Shown piece by piece: positions 1-7,636 of a stretch of DNA of 37,106 nt. Position numbers and translations under genes: made by a program. Origin of the DNA: a virus; the IMG/VR virus record IMGVR_UViG_3300047562_005136, positions 1-37,106 of that record. One strand, given 5' to 3'. The notes under the pieces are model-generated. The model searched no databases and had not been told where the DNA came from. It saw nothing but the letters and a program-made list of their open reading frames with translations. Numbering within the stretch: the first letter of the stretch is position 1; the number at the start of each line of letters is the position of its first letter.

Positions 1-22
1 TCTGGTATTAAATATTTTTCCA

Positions 23-1009
23 ATGGCATCATCGATAATTTGCACAGACGCCTTCAAAAATCTCAGTGTTACCACACAGGGGCAAAATCTAGAACTGGCT
101 CCTTGTTGCATAGCCGAGCACCGCCGGGCAGATCACATCGACTTTGACAACGACCCCTATCTAGAATCTATACGCCATGCATGGCGTCAGGGTGTTTGGC
201 CCCGTGCTTGTCACGTCTGCAAAGACACCGAAGCTCTGGGACAGACCAGCCGTCGCCTGGGCAGCAATCAATGGTATCAAAATCACGGCATCCAAGGAAC
301 CGATATAGAGCCAGTGCGTTTGGACTACTGGGTAGGTGATACCTGTAATCTTGCCTGTGTGATGTGCGGACCAAACAATAGCAGTGTTTGGAAACACGAA
401 CTCAAGATACCCATTAAACATACAGCCAACAAGTGCTGGAAAGATCTTGATCTCACGCGACTGAAATATATCCATTTCCACGGCGGCGAACCTTTGCTGA
501 GCAAAGAGCATCAGATTTTTCTTTCGGCTGTGCCTCACAAATCTCAGGTCTCTATCTATTACAATACCAATGCCACTGTCCGGGCATCAGATGCCCTGAT
601 CGATCTCTGGTCTCAGTTCTGCTCTGTGCAGATAGACTTCAGCATCGATGATGTGGACGACAGATTTGACTACTTGAGATATCCCGCCAAATGGCATCAA
701 ATCGTGGACAATTTGTTCTGGTATAGAGATACATGTACCCACAACACTTTTTTCAATGTCTTGACCGTGGTATCTGTGCTGAACCGATGTTATCTTGGAA
801 CTCTAGATGAATGGCTGAAACAAAATTTTTACTTGAGCAGATTCCAAGATCCTATACAACATCGACATCAAGACTGCATAGGCGATCTTTCCCCTCATGC
901 GGTGCAAGGTCGCGAACAAGATATAGTTGCATATCTCGATCAGATTGATCACCGCAGGGGCACCGACTGGCGGCGTGTATTTCCTGCTGCTGTTTCTTAT
1001 CTGTCTTGA
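23..1009 (+). CDS. Radical SAM protein, twitch/SPASM-like
   Basis: A 328-residue protein. The radical SAM signature CxxxCxxC is present as C108-NLA-C112-VM-C115 and should hold a [4Fe-4S] cluster that cleaves S-adenosylmethionine. It is followed by a beta-strand ending HGGEPLL (about 152-158), the usual SAM-binding GGEP motif. Upstream, C28-C29 and C63/C66 lie in a segment with the pattern W..C..C...E..G..S.R, typical of the auxiliary-cluster (twitch/SPASM-like) region seen in environmental phage radical SAM proteins. The substrate cannot be told. It converges with the aminotransferase on the other strand, the two 3' ends overlapping by 13 nt. The ATG start has no clear ribosome binding site; an AT-rich TTAAATA stretch lies just upstream at the window edge, so an earlier start is possible. 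Family call firm, function unknown. Confidence 0.85.
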   Translation: MASSIICTDAFKNLSVTTQGQNLELAPCCIAEHRRADHIDFDNDPYLESIRHAWRQGVWPRACHVCKDTEALGQTSRRLGSNQWYQNHGIQGTDIEPVRLDYWVGDTCNLACVMCGPNNSSVWKHELKIPIKHTANKCWKDLDLTRLKYIHFHGGEPLLSKEHQIFLSAVPHKSQVSIYYNTNATVRASDALIDLWSQFCSVQIDFSIDDVDDRFDYLRYPAKWHQIVDNLFWYRDTCTHNTFFNVLTVVSVLNRCYLGTLDEWLKQNFYLSRFQDPIQHRHQDCIGDLSPHAVQGREQDIVAYLDQIDHRRGTDWRRVFPAAVSYLS

Positions 1010-1593
1010 AACACGGGCTGATCGGGTAGGTAGGGATAGCGGCGCCAATCCCATGTGTTATGCTTGGTATTGATCACCCCGGGCAGTTTCTCGAGTCCGA
1101 ACCAGGCAGTTTCTGGAGTCATGTAGTAGTGATAGCCCATGGTGGCGATGTTTTGATCGGCCCAGGGCAGGCCGCGCTGCCTACCATCGTGTGCCATGGC
1201 TCGTAGATCCCAGGCTGCTTGATGATCGTCCAAGAGTATCATGCCTCCGCGCCCGAGATTCAAGGGTTTGTTGGCTTGGAAACTGATACACATCCAGTGC
1301 CCAGGCACATAGCTGTCCGGTTCGAACAAGGCAGCAGCATCCACGATGTTTGTGTGTCCCAGGGCGTACCAACGACTCCAGGGCTGGTCACGCCACTGCC
1401 AATCAATGCCCAGCTTCATCAGTGTAAATGGCACACTGATATAGGTATGCGTTGGGCAATCTGTTTGCTTGATGTCTTGGAATCGCAGACACAGCTCCAG
1501 CGCATGGGTGCATGAATCTGTGGCCACAGCCACTGGTGCGCCAAAATATTCGGCCATGGCCTGTTCAAATTCAGTTACTGTAGAGAAATCCAT
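997..1593 (-). CDS. Short DegT/DnrJ/EryC1-type PLP aminotransferase
   Basis: 198 residues. The order of motifs follows the sugar aminotransferase family: a cofactor-phosphate segment VATDSCTHALELCL (about 23-36), D85 in VDAAALF (the pyridine-nitrogen Asp position), the Schiff-base lysine K109 in SFQANKPLNLGRGG, and MGYHYYMTPETAWFGLEKL (about 152-170), matching the GYNYRM..lqAAlGl.QL block. Family members are usually 360-400 residues; this one ends right after that block, so the C-terminal small domain is absent. It may be a minimal phage version, or need a partner. Reaction expected: PLP-dependent transamination of a keto-sugar or related carbonyl. A perfect TATAAATA late-type promoter lies upstream on the minus strand. 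It stands alone against the surrounding plus-strand genes, like an inserted accessory gene. Confidence 0.8.
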   Translation of the reverse strand: MDFSTVTEFEQAMAEYFGAPVAVATDSCTHALELCLRFQDIKQTDCPTHTYISVPFTLMKLGIDWQWRDQPWSRWYALGHTNIVDAAALFEPDSYVPGHWMCISFQANKPLNLGRGGMILLDDHQAAWDLRAMAHDGRQRGLPWADQNIATMGYHYYMTPETAWFGLEKLPGVINTKHNTWDWRRYPYLPDQPVFQDR

Positions 1594-1606
1594 GGTTTAG
1601 TGACGA

Positions 1607-1614
1607 TATTTATA
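1607..1614 (-). promoter_or_regulatory. T4-late-type promoter for the DegT gene
   Basis: Read on the minus strand this is a perfect TATAAATA, the consensus of T4 late promoters (recognised by sigma gp55 with gp33 and the sliding clamp). It sits 14 nt upstream of the ATG at 1593. Function inferred from consensus and position. Confidence 0.6.
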
Positions 1615-1635
1615 GATGCGAGTCGCGTCATTTCT

Positions 1636-1643
1636 AATAAATA
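1636..1643 (+). promoter_or_regulatory. T4-late-type promoter
   Basis: AATAAATA, one mismatch from TATAAATA, followed by an AGGAG ribosome binding site at about 1648-1652 and the ATG at 1662. Together with the minus-strand element at 1607-1614 it forms a compact divergent late-promoter pair. Confidence 0.5.
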
Positions 1644-1661
1644 ATCTAGGAGTTAAGAACA

Positions 1662-1925
1662 ATGCAAAAAAAGACTCGCAGCATACTTGAAGAACTCGAG
1701 AGCATGTATGTGCAACGTGATAGGCGACATCTATTGGAAAGTCGCGCCAGCAACGTTATCACGTCTGCTATCCGTCTCATGGAACAAATCGAGCGTGATT
1801 TTCCTGGTGACCAGGCGGAAAATCTACAGCGCAAGATGCTGAATGCCATACGGCTTCGCGATCTCAGCAAATTCACACGCAGCATCCGCAGAACAGGACA
1901 AGGTAACGAAAATGAAATTATTTGA
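1662..1925 (+). CDS. Small charged helical protein, unknown
   Basis: 87 residues, rich in Arg, Glu and Leu, with heptad-like spacing through residues 5-75 that suggests a helical or coiled-coil fold. No family recognised. The start is supported by AGGAG about 10 nt upstream. Its last codons overlap the next gene by 14 nt, so the two are probably translated together from the late-type promoter at 1636. A small virion or scaffold-associated protein is possible but not shown. Confidence 0.7.
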   Translation: MQKKTRSILEELESMYVQRDRRHLLESRASNVITSAIRLMEQIERDFPGDQAENLQRKMLNAIRLRDLSKFTRSIRRTGQGNENEII

Positions 1926-2442
1926 AGTGGTCATGAGCGAGGCCGACATAGCGCGAGTCACAGCCATCAAGCCCGGACAAGAAGCCGAGATTGACATGGG
2001 TGGCGGTATCAAGACCGTGGTAGATCTCAAAAAGAATCCCACGGCCTTGATAAAAGATCCTACAGGCAAGGTCATGATGACCAAGGCCGCTAGCGGCGCC
2101 ACCGGTGGCAGCATCGGCGGAGCGCCACAGAGTCCTGAAGAACTGATCAAACCTGGTGAGCCAGTGTTCGTGGCGGACAAGACCATGGAAGACTCACAGC
2201 AAGAAAATCCCATGCGCATCGCTGTGACGCGACGCATCGTGAATCAACATCCGGAATGGATCACGCGTTACGGCGTGCAATTCCTCATGCAGGCCATCGA
2301 TGATGCCACTGAAGGTAAAGATGACTGGGAAGAAATTGGTTCTTCAGATGTCAGCGCCTTTGTCAACATGGTAGGAGACATCTTGCGTGACCGTGGCGGT
2401 GATCGAGACGAAATGCGTGATCGTAGACCTTTCCAATCCTAG
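1912..2442 (+). CDS. Unassigned phage protein
   Basis: 176 residues from the ATG at 1912, chosen over an upstream in-frame ATG at 1843 because the earlier one lies deep inside the previous gene. The N-terminal half has a short beta-rich module (KPGQEAEIDMGGGIKTVVDL) followed by a Gly/Ala/Pro-rich linker (about 60-85). The C-terminal half is helical and ends in an Arg/Asp-rich tail. No catalytic motif is seen. It overlaps the preceding gene by 14 nt and is followed after 8 nt by the two-domain nucleotidyltransferase, so the three are probably one transcription unit. Confidence 0.7.
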   Translation: MKLFEVVMSEADIARVTAIKPGQEAEIDMGGGIKTVVDLKKNPTALIKDPTGKVMMTKAASGATGGSIGGAPQSPEELIKPGEPVFVADKTMEDSQQENPMRIAVTRRIVNQHPEWITRYGVQFLMQAIDDATEGKDDWEEIGSSDVSAFVNMVGDILRDRGGDRDEMRDRRPFQS

Positions 2443-2450
2443 GGTCAGAC

Positions 2451-4319
2451 ATGCAGATACAAGAAGGTGGTAACGTATTCAAAGATGAGCGAGGCCAGGC
2501 AGCCACGCAGCGCATCAATCAGACCGATGTCAAGACCACGCTGATGTGGTTGGAACGCTTGTTGCCGGGACTGGATCTTGTGAACAACACCCTGGGCAGC
2601 ACCGGCCTCAAGCCTACTTCGGGCGACCTTGATGTGGCCATAGACAGCAATCAAGTCACCAAAGAGCAGTTGGTGACACGTCTGTCACAGTGGGCCCAGA
2701 GTCACGGTGAAGATCCACAACAATGGGTACGCAAGAGTGGTACCTCGGTGCATTTCAAAACTCCAATCAATGGCAACCCAAATTCGGGTTACGTGCAGAC
2801 GGACTTCATGTTCGTGCCCAAGCCAGAATTCAGCAAGTTCATACTGAGACAGGATGCGGACAGCCAGTATCGCGGTGTGGATCGCAATGTGTTGCTCAAC
2901 AGCATCGCCAAGAGCATGGGCTACAAACTCAATCAACTGGCCGGCATCATGGATCGAGCTACCAATGATTTGATCACCGATGATCCCGACCGCATTGCCA
3001 AAATGCTGCTGAATGCCCGGGCCACTCGTGCAGATCTAGGCAGCGTGGAAAAAATCGTAGCGGCTCTTGAACGTGATCCCAAACGCGACGACAAGCTGGC
3101 CGATGCCCGTGCGCATTTCCAGCGCGAGGGTGTGCCGTTTTTCGAAACAGTGCTGGCACAAAATGAAACCGAAGTAGATTTTCTCAGCAGGCTCAGGAAT
3201 CGCATCGTGAATCTTGGCTATCAGCCCTTGATCGAACAGACACTCATGGAAGCCGAGGCACGCATACCTCACATAGAAGATCTCGTGTTTGATGCCGGCA
3301 CCCGTGGCGCCCGGCAGGCACTCAGCATCATCAATGCCGGGGCTCAAGACACCGCTGGCACCACTACAGTGAAATGGGACGGCAAGCCTGCCATACTGTG
3401 GGGTCGCAAACCCACGGGCGAATTCGTGCTCACAGACAAGTCTGGATTCCTGGCCAAGGGCTATGACGGCTTGGCCACCAGCCCTGACATGCTGGCCGAC
3501 ATCATGCGACGGCGGAGCGGTGAGCGTGGTGAGCTGATCGAGCTCTATGCCAGTTTATGGCCCTATCTGTCACAGGCCACGCCACAGAACTTCCGTGGAT
3601 ATGTGCAGGGCGATCTCTTGTATACTAGCACCCCGCCCGAAGTGTCCGGTGCATATGAATTCACGCCAAACACAGTGCAGTATCGCATACCGGTTGACAG
3701 CCCCTTGGGTCAAGAAATAGGCGCCAGCCAGGTAGGTATCGCGGTACACACACGCTATCAAGATCCTGGCAGCACAGCCGAGCCCTTGAAGCAGATGCCG
3801 TTCCGTTCGGTACCTGGTCTCTTGCTGATACCGCCCACAGTGAAAGACATCAAGAGTGTGCGCGTGGATGCTGGTCGTGTGCGCGAAATACGCAGCCTGC
3901 TGAGCACACATGGTTCTGCCATAGATCAGCTGTTCAATCCTGCTGAACTGCGCGCAGCCCGCATCACAGACTTGCCTGCGCTGTGCAAACGCTACATCAA
4001 CAGTCGCATCACCACCAACTTTGAAAATCTCTTGCCAGATTTCGGCGCTTGGTTGCAACAAAATGTCACGGCCAGCAAGTACCGCAACATCCTCGAATAC
4101 CTGCAGAGCCCGGCCAGCAACGCACAGGCCATCGAAGCAGCTTTCGATCTGTTCCTGCTCCTGCACGAACTCAAGATGGATGTGTTACAGCAGCTGGATC
4201 GCCAGCAACCTGGACAAGAGGGCTGGGTCATGGCCACTGATGCTGGGCGCGCCAAGCTGGTGAATCGATTTGGCTTCTCTGCTGCCAATCGCCTGCGCAA
4301 CAATCCTGAGCTGGCATGA
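2451..4319 (+). CDS. Pol-beta-type NTase fused to ligase-like covalent nucleotidyltransferase
   Basis: 622 residues with two nucleotidyl-transfer signatures. Near the N-terminus the Pol-beta/minimal nucleotidyltransferase pattern is complete: G49-S50, D59-x-D61 in SGDLDVAI, and a third acidic residue D118 in VQTDFMF. Around 308-311 is K308-W-D-G, matching the KxDG nucleotidyl-lysine motif of DNA/RNA ligases and capping enzymes, followed by a motif-III-like GYVQGDLLY (about 383-391) and a motif-IV-like SQVGIAVHT (about 426-434). The remaining residues (450-622) are helical and unassigned. One domain could add nucleotides and the other form an enzyme-AMP/GMP intermediate, suggesting end repair or modification of an RNA or DNA; this is inference. 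A large uncharacterised family with this architecture seems to exist in aquatic T4-like phages. The window also has a canonical gp30 ligase, so this is not the replicative ligase. Confidence 0.7.
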   Translation: MQIQEGGNVFKDERGQAATQRINQTDVKTTLMWLERLLPGLDLVNNTLGSTGLKPTSGDLDVAIDSNQVTKEQLVTRLSQWAQSHGEDPQQWVRKSGTSVHFKTPINGNPNSGYVQTDFMFVPKPEFSKFILRQDADSQYRGVDRNVLLNSIAKSMGYKLNQLAGIMDRATNDLITDDPDRIAKMLLNARATRADLGSVEKIVAALERDPKRDDKLADARAHFQREGVPFFETVLAQNETEVDFLSRLRNRIVNLGYQPLIEQTLMEAEARIPHIEDLVFDAGTRGARQALSIINAGAQDTAGTTTVKWDGKPAILWGRKPTGEFVLTDKSGFLAKGYDGLATSPDMLADIMRRRSGERGELIELYASLWPYLSQATPQNFRGYVQGDLLYTSTPPEVSGAYEFTPNTVQYRIPVDSPLGQEIGASQVGIAVHTRYQDPGSTAEPLKQMPFRSVPGLLLIPPTVKDIKSVRVDAGRVREIRSLLSTHGSAIDQLFNPAELRAARITDLPALCKRYINSRITTNFENLLPDFGAWLQQNVTASKYRNILEYLQSPASNAQAIEAAFDLFLLLHELKMDVLQQLDRQQPGQEGWVMATDAGRAKLVNRFGFSAANRLRNNPELA

Positions 4320-5059
4320 CCATTGTAGTAGGACCTGGCATCGACATCGGTCCCGGCATCCAGATCGGCGGTGCAGCAGGCGGTGCCGGCAACATTGTCA
4401 CAGACAATCTTCAACTGTACCTCAATGCAGCCAGTGCAACCAGTTATCCAGGCACCGGCACTTCTTGGTTTGATCTCAGTACCAATGCCTACACTACGAC
4501 CTTGGTAGGAGCTCCGGAGTTCAATTCGACTTATTTCACGTTTGATGGCACTACGCAATATATAGACACCAATCAGAGCCTGGCCGCAGAATCATTCTCG
4601 GTGGGCGCTTGGTTTCGGTCATCGGCGACTGGCATCCGGATGATCCTGTCTAAAGAAGTCACAGCAGGCAATCCCTGGAACTACAGGATCTGGCTGAATA
4701 GCGGACGTTTGGTAGCAGACATGAGCCAGGTTACCACCCAAAGCAGTCTGACCAGTCCGCTCAACACCTACAATAACAATGCTTGGTATTTGGTGATGTT
4801 CACCAGAGATGATTCAAACTGGTATCTATACGTGAATGGAAGCCAAGTGGCCACCAAAGCAGATACCTATACTGGATCAGTGACCAACGCACAGGAACTG
4901 TGGATCGGGCGTTCAGCATACACAGCCGGCGGTAGCAGTCCTACTGGCAGTTATCAATACAGTGGTGACATAGGACAGATTTTCATCTACAATGCTGTAT
5001 TGACACCTACCCAAATCCTTCAGAATTACAACGCTACCCGGGACACTTACGGGCTCTAA
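4316..5059 (+). CDS. LamG/concanavalin-like domain virion protein
   Basis: 247 residues. The Gly/Ile-rich start (MTIVVGPGIDIGPGIQIG) resembles the N-termini of tail or fibre proteins of aquatic T4-like phages. Residues about 30-245 follow the LamG/laminin-G jelly-roll pattern: FDLSTN, FDGTTQYIDT, SFSVGAWFRS, NAWYLVMFTRDDSNWYLYVNGSQ, then LWIGRSAY and GDIGQIFIYNAVLTPTQILQNYNAT. Such domains bind glycans or decorate virions, so a surface-binding or adhesion role is likely. Its ATG overlaps the upstream stop as ATGA. Family call good, exact virion position unknown. Confidence 0.82.
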   Translation: MTIVVGPGIDIGPGIQIGGAAGGAGNIVTDNLQLYLNAASATSYPGTGTSWFDLSTNAYTTTLVGAPEFNSTYFTFDGTTQYIDTNQSLAAESFSVGAWFRSSATGIRMILSKEVTAGNPWNYRIWLNSGRLVADMSQVTTQSSLTSPLNTYNNNAWYLVMFTRDDSNWYLYVNGSQVATKADTYTGSVTNAQELWIGRSAYTAGGSSPTGSYQYSGDIGQIFIYNAVLTPTQILQNYNATRDTYGL

Positions 5060-5079
5060 GCGCGATTTTTGCCGTTTTG

Positions 5080-5107
5080 GCTAAATAAAAGCAGGACCGC
5101 AGGGTCC
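5080..5107 (+). promoter_or_regulatory. Late-type promoter plus 5' stem-loop
   Basis: GCTAAATA (5080-5087) matches the late promoter class at six of eight positions. Directly after it, GGACC (5094-5098) and GGTCC (5103-5107) form a perfect 5-bp hairpin with a 4-nt loop, placed at the expected 5' end of the transcript. AAGGAG (5115-5120) and the ATG at 5128 follow. Confidence 0.55.
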
Positions 5108-5127
5108 ACATACTAAGGAGAACTACA

Positions 5128-5589
5128 ATGGCAACTTTATTCCGTCCCAATGGTGACGCACAAGCAGTATTTGCACTGGACATCCGCAACGGTGCCCAGA
5201 CCGGCAACATCGGTTCTACCGATAACCTGGTTCAGATGGCTGGTCCCAAGCTGGACTTTTTCGCTCTCGTGGTTGAGAATGGTTCTAACCAAGCCATCGA
5301 CCTCCGCAACGAGTGCGGCAACGTCACAGATCCTGGTGTGGTGCAGACCATTAACCAGGCCATCCAGCAGACTTCTACCATCGCTTTCTACCAGGTGGAA
5401 GCCACCACTACCGGTCAGATCTCGTACGCGATCTATCCCTCGGGCGCTTTTGCTGACGCCACTGCCCTTGGCAATGCTGTCATCGCTCTTGGCAACGTGC
5501 AGATCACCAACAGTGCAGGTCAGGTCCGCGGTGTTGACGTTTCGGGCTCGCAGAGCACCGACGTTGGCTTCAAGCTGGCGCTGTCCTAA
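5128..5589 (+). CDS. Small, probably abundant virion protein
   Basis: 153 residues, beta-rich, with many Gln, Asn, Thr, Ala and Val and no Trp. It resembles a decoration or tail-sheath-like coat subunit more than an enzyme, but no family is recognised. High expression is suggested by its own late-type promoter with a 5' stem-loop, an ideal AAGGAG site 7 nt before the ATG, codon choice that leans to GGT, CGC, AAC, CTG and ATC more than its neighbours, and a strong terminator after it. The monocistronic layout fits a major structural protein. Mass spectrometry of virions would settle it. Confidence 0.75.
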   Translation: MATLFRPNGDAQAVFALDIRNGAQTGNIGSTDNLVQMAGPKLDFFALVVENGSNQAIDLRNECGNVTDPGVVQTINQAIQQTSTIAFYQVEATTTGQISYAIYPSGAFADATALGNAVIALGNVQITNSAGQVRGVDVSGSQSTDVGFKLALS

Positions 5590-5608
5590 GCAGCACCGGT
5601 ACCAAATC

Positions 5609-5636
5609 AAGCCCAGGATTTTTCCTGGGCTTTTTC
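5609..5636 (+). terminator. Rho-independent terminator
   Basis: AAGCCCAGGA (5609-5618) pairs perfectly with TCCTGGGCTT (5623-5632) around a TTTT loop, and a T-rich run follows. It closes the monocistronic virion-protein transcript and is the clearest intrinsic terminator in the window. Confidence 0.9.
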
Positions 5637-5641
5637 TTGGC

Positions 5642-5649
5642 TGTAAATA
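5642..5649 (+). promoter_or_regulatory. Late-type promoter after the terminator
   Basis: TGTAAATA lies 6 nt past the terminator and 4 nt before the ATG at 5654. It could restart transcription for the next block. The short distance would give a leaderless message or favour the internal ATG at 5684, so this is tentative. Confidence 0.35.
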
Positions 5650-5653
5650 ATCG

Positions 5654-6289
5654 ATGCAGATAATTCCCACCTGGACCATCCCCATGTATCAGTTTGAGTG
5701 GGAGCAGCACGAACAACACCGGGCTGCTCTAATAGCTGTGTGCCAGCGGCATCAAGCCGAAGCACGAACCAGCGGTGTTGCCACCAACATCAAACAGGGT
5801 CTTTACGAAAGTGACTTTGATCTGTTCCTTGATGCGGATCCTGCCATGCAGGCCCTGCTGGAATGGTGCCGAGCCTCGGTGTTTGAAGCAGCGCGTCATG
5901 CCAATGACCGGCGCTGGGGTCCAGGCACAAGAGTGGGTATTGACATACACGAATCATGGTGCCACATCACTCGGTCAGGCGGGTATCACGACATGCACTG
6001 GCATCCAAACTCCAGCTGGAGCGGTATCTACTACATCAGCGCCGGAGATTCAGATGTGGAATCACGCAGCGGCATCAATCGATTCTACGCACCTTGGGCA
6101 CCGGCCTACACTGACCTTGGCACCCGCTGGAGCAGCGAAACCAGCAGCATCGACATACCACCACGGGATGGTGGCTTGATAGTGTTCCCCAGCTGGATAC
6201 AGCATGCAGCCACTCCCTACCAAGGTCATGAACAGAGAGTGGTGATAGCGTTCAATTGTCGCTTCATTGACGGAGGGTCCAATGCCTAG
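5654..6289 (+). CDS. 2OG-Fe(II) oxygenase family protein
   Basis: 211 residues. The double-stranded beta-helix iron site is visible: a His cluster H112/H115/H117 in HDMHWHPNSSWSGIYYI, a distal H184 in FPSWIQHAATPY, and R195 in RVVIAFNCRF for the 2-oxoglutarate carboxylate. The pattern HxH(P)N...WSG.YY followed by GGLIVFPSW.QH fits the phage-type putative 2OG oxygenase group. Substrate unknown. The start could be the ATG at 5654 or the one at 5684; neither has a good ribosome binding site. It is the first of four such oxygenases here and overlaps the next small gene by 8 nt. Confidence 0.8.
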   Translation: MQIIPTWTIPMYQFEWEQHEQHRAALIAVCQRHQAEARTSGVATNIKQGLYESDFDLFLDADPAMQALLEWCRASVFEAARHANDRRWGPGTRVGIDIHESWCHITRSGGYHDMHWHPNSSWSGIYYISAGDSDVESRSGINRFYAPWAPAYTDLGTRWSSETSSIDIPPRDGGLIVFPSWIQHAATPYQGHEQRVVIAFNCRFIDGGSNA

Positions 6290-6518
6290 CGTGTTTGAGA
6301 GCCCAGATGGTGGCGACACTGTGTATGAGCGAGAATTTGGCAGCACCGAACGCAAGATCATACGCAAGGGCGCGCTGCGCCAACTCCAACAGCGCAGCCA
6401 GCTGTGGCGCGAAATTTTCCATGCCGCCCTGCAAGACGCCGCCCTGCAAGAAATGATAGAACAAGTCGAAGTCTACTACGAATTGAAACATGCGCATACT
6501 GATCACCACCGCATTTGA
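6282..6518 (+). CDS. Small charged protein, unknown
   Basis: 78 residues from the ATG at 6282, picked over an in-frame TTG at 6267 because GGAGGG lies 5-10 nt before the ATG. The middle (about 30-70) is rich in Gln, Leu, Arg and Glu and looks helical. It overlaps both the oxygenase before it and the gene after it, so all three are likely translated as a unit. No family recognised. Confidence 0.65.
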   Translation: MPSVFESPDGGDTVYEREFGSTERKIIRKGALRQLQQRSQLWREIFHAALQDAALQEMIEQVEVYYELKHAHTDHHRI

Positions 6519-6912
6519 CATCACAGCCACTGGTGTCACTGGAAACTTTCGCTCAGAAAAACTGCCCATGATCACCCAGACCGGCGCAGAAATACCTGAC
6601 TACATGGCCTGGACACGCAGCCGAAATCAGCAGAGGAATCTTGAAACTGTGCTGCAACTGGCACAGATGCGAAGCCAGATCGACGGTGTCACAGATCCAC
6701 AGCGGAACACAGATACCGGTCTGTGGCAGTTTGAATTCTCAGTAGAGCGACCTGAAGTCTATGCTATGGGCGATGATGATCTTGCCTGCCTGCGCGATGA
6801 CTGCCAAAACGTTCCTATCGTTATCGGTCTGGGAGAATCGCCGGGTTGCACAGATGTGATACAGGTGCAGGGTGTTGACCAGAACATTTGGTTTCAAGTC
6901 TTGGATAAATAG
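6490..6912 (+). CDS. Unassigned phage protein
   Basis: 140 residues. It overlaps the previous gene by 29 nt, and its stop codon is inside the late-type GATAAATA element that precedes the next gene. The sequence is mixed alpha/beta (MRILITTAFDITATGVTGNF at the start; VPIVIGLGESPGCTDVIQV near the end). Genes of this type, with RILITTAFDITATGVTG-like openings, look like small virion or baseplate-associated proteins, but I cannot place it. Confidence 0.65.
   Translation: MRILITTAFDITATGVTGNFRSEKLPMITQTGAEIPDYMAWTRSRNQQRNLETVLQLAQMRSQIDGVTDPQRNTDTGLWQFEFSVERPEVYAMGDDDLACLRDDCQNVPIVIGLGESPGCTDVIQVQGVDQNIWFQVLDK
6904..6911 (+). promoter_or_regulatory. Late-type promoter
   Basis: GATAAATA, one mismatch from TATAAATA, overlapping the upstream stop codon. 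It is followed by CAGGAGAC as a ribosome binding site for the TTG start at 6930. Confidence 0.5.
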
Positions 6913-6929
6913 AAGTCCAGGAGACGAAT

Positions 6930-7190
6930 TTGGAACCAAGTGATATCGAAAAGAAAAGTTTAGAAGCGCATGTTGATCTATGTGCGCAACGCTATCGCTT
7001 CCTCGAAGCCAAGCTAGATGAGGTAGAGGGAAAAATCACCGGTCTATCTACCGTGGTGCGCGAAGTGCATGACATGGTGCACCGCATGGCGGAAAAACGC
7101 AATGACCAGATCATCACCTGGGGTGTAGGTATCATCGGTGTCCTATTGAGTTCTACTGTATGGCTCGTATTCCAGTACGTCCTAAAGTAG
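6930..7190 (+). CDS. XhlA-like coiled-coil/membrane protein, possible holin accessory
   Basis: 86 residues. The start is TTG at 6930, supported by CAGGAGAC about 7 nt upstream and by the absence of any nearby in-frame ATG. Residues 5-60 form an amphipathic helix or coiled coil (RYRFLEAKLDEVEGKITGLSTVVREVHDMVHRM), and residues 62-85 form one transmembrane segment (IITWGVGIIGVLLSSTVWLVFQYVL). This helix-then-TM layout is that of XhlA/hemolysin-accessory and related small phage membrane proteins associated with lysis. No endolysin is nearby, so the lysis role is only a suggestion. It overlaps the next gene by 31 nt. Confidence 0.7.
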   Translation: MEPSDIEKKSLEAHVDLCAQRYRFLEAKLDEVEGKITGLSTVVREVHDMVHRMAEKRNDQIITWGVGIIGVLLSSTVWLVFQYVLK

Positions 7191-7636
7191 AGCGCTTGCA
7201 GGGTCTATTAGACATAGCCAGCAGCGAACTCGAGCGCCTGGGGCACAATCTCATCTTGCCTGAAGGTCGCGGCTACAGGATCTTCCGTGATTACTTCTTG
7301 CGCCGCACCAATTCGGTCTGGCAGTTGACTAAACGACAGGACCCAGTGGCTGAATTTACCAGCAGCCGCAGCGCCCTGGCCTGGTGTATTGCTGACAAAC
7401 ACCAACAGTGGGATCTTGCACGCAGGATACAGCAGCTAGATGAGCGCATAGCTATCACTGATCAGGGGTTGACACCTAGATTAATGCTTTTTCGAGCAGG
7501 TAGCCGCAATCGCGCGTTAGCTGCCAAGATCCAGCACCGCCAACAACAAAGATATACCACCAAAGCCGAGCTGGATAAATGTGTTAGCCGAGCTAAATAC
7601 CTACAGATACGGGGATTCCGAAATGATACTCAATGA
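7160..7636 (+). CDS. Basic unassigned phage protein
   Basis: 158 residues, strongly basic, with a compact N-terminal module (about 1-75, including RGYRIFRDYFLRRTNSVWQL) and a long Arg/Gln-rich helical C-terminal half. The tail KAELDKCVSRAKYLQIRGFRND resembles a helical nucleic-acid or protein-interaction segment. No family recognised. There is no clear ribosome binding site; translation is probably coupled to the membrane-protein gene it overlaps. It overlaps the next gene by 14 nt. Confidence 0.65.
   Translation: MARIPVRPKVERLQGLLDIASSELERLGHNLILPEGRGYRIFRDYFLRRTNSVWQLTKRQDPVAEFTSSRSALAWCIADKHQQWDLARRIQQLDERIAITDQGLTPRLMLFRAGSRNRALAAKIQHRQQQRYTTKAELDKCVSRAKYLQIRGFRNDTQ

Noticed and set aside
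3570-4166. 198-codon minus-strand frame in the two-domain nucleotidyltransferase
   Set aside because: Antisense shadow; the plus frame carries family motifs and the minus frame has no start signal.
5150-5650. 166-codon plus-strand frame overlapping the small virion protein
   Set aside because: Product is Ser/Arg/Pro-rich and typical of a frame-shifted reading of a highly biased gene; it also runs through the terminator.
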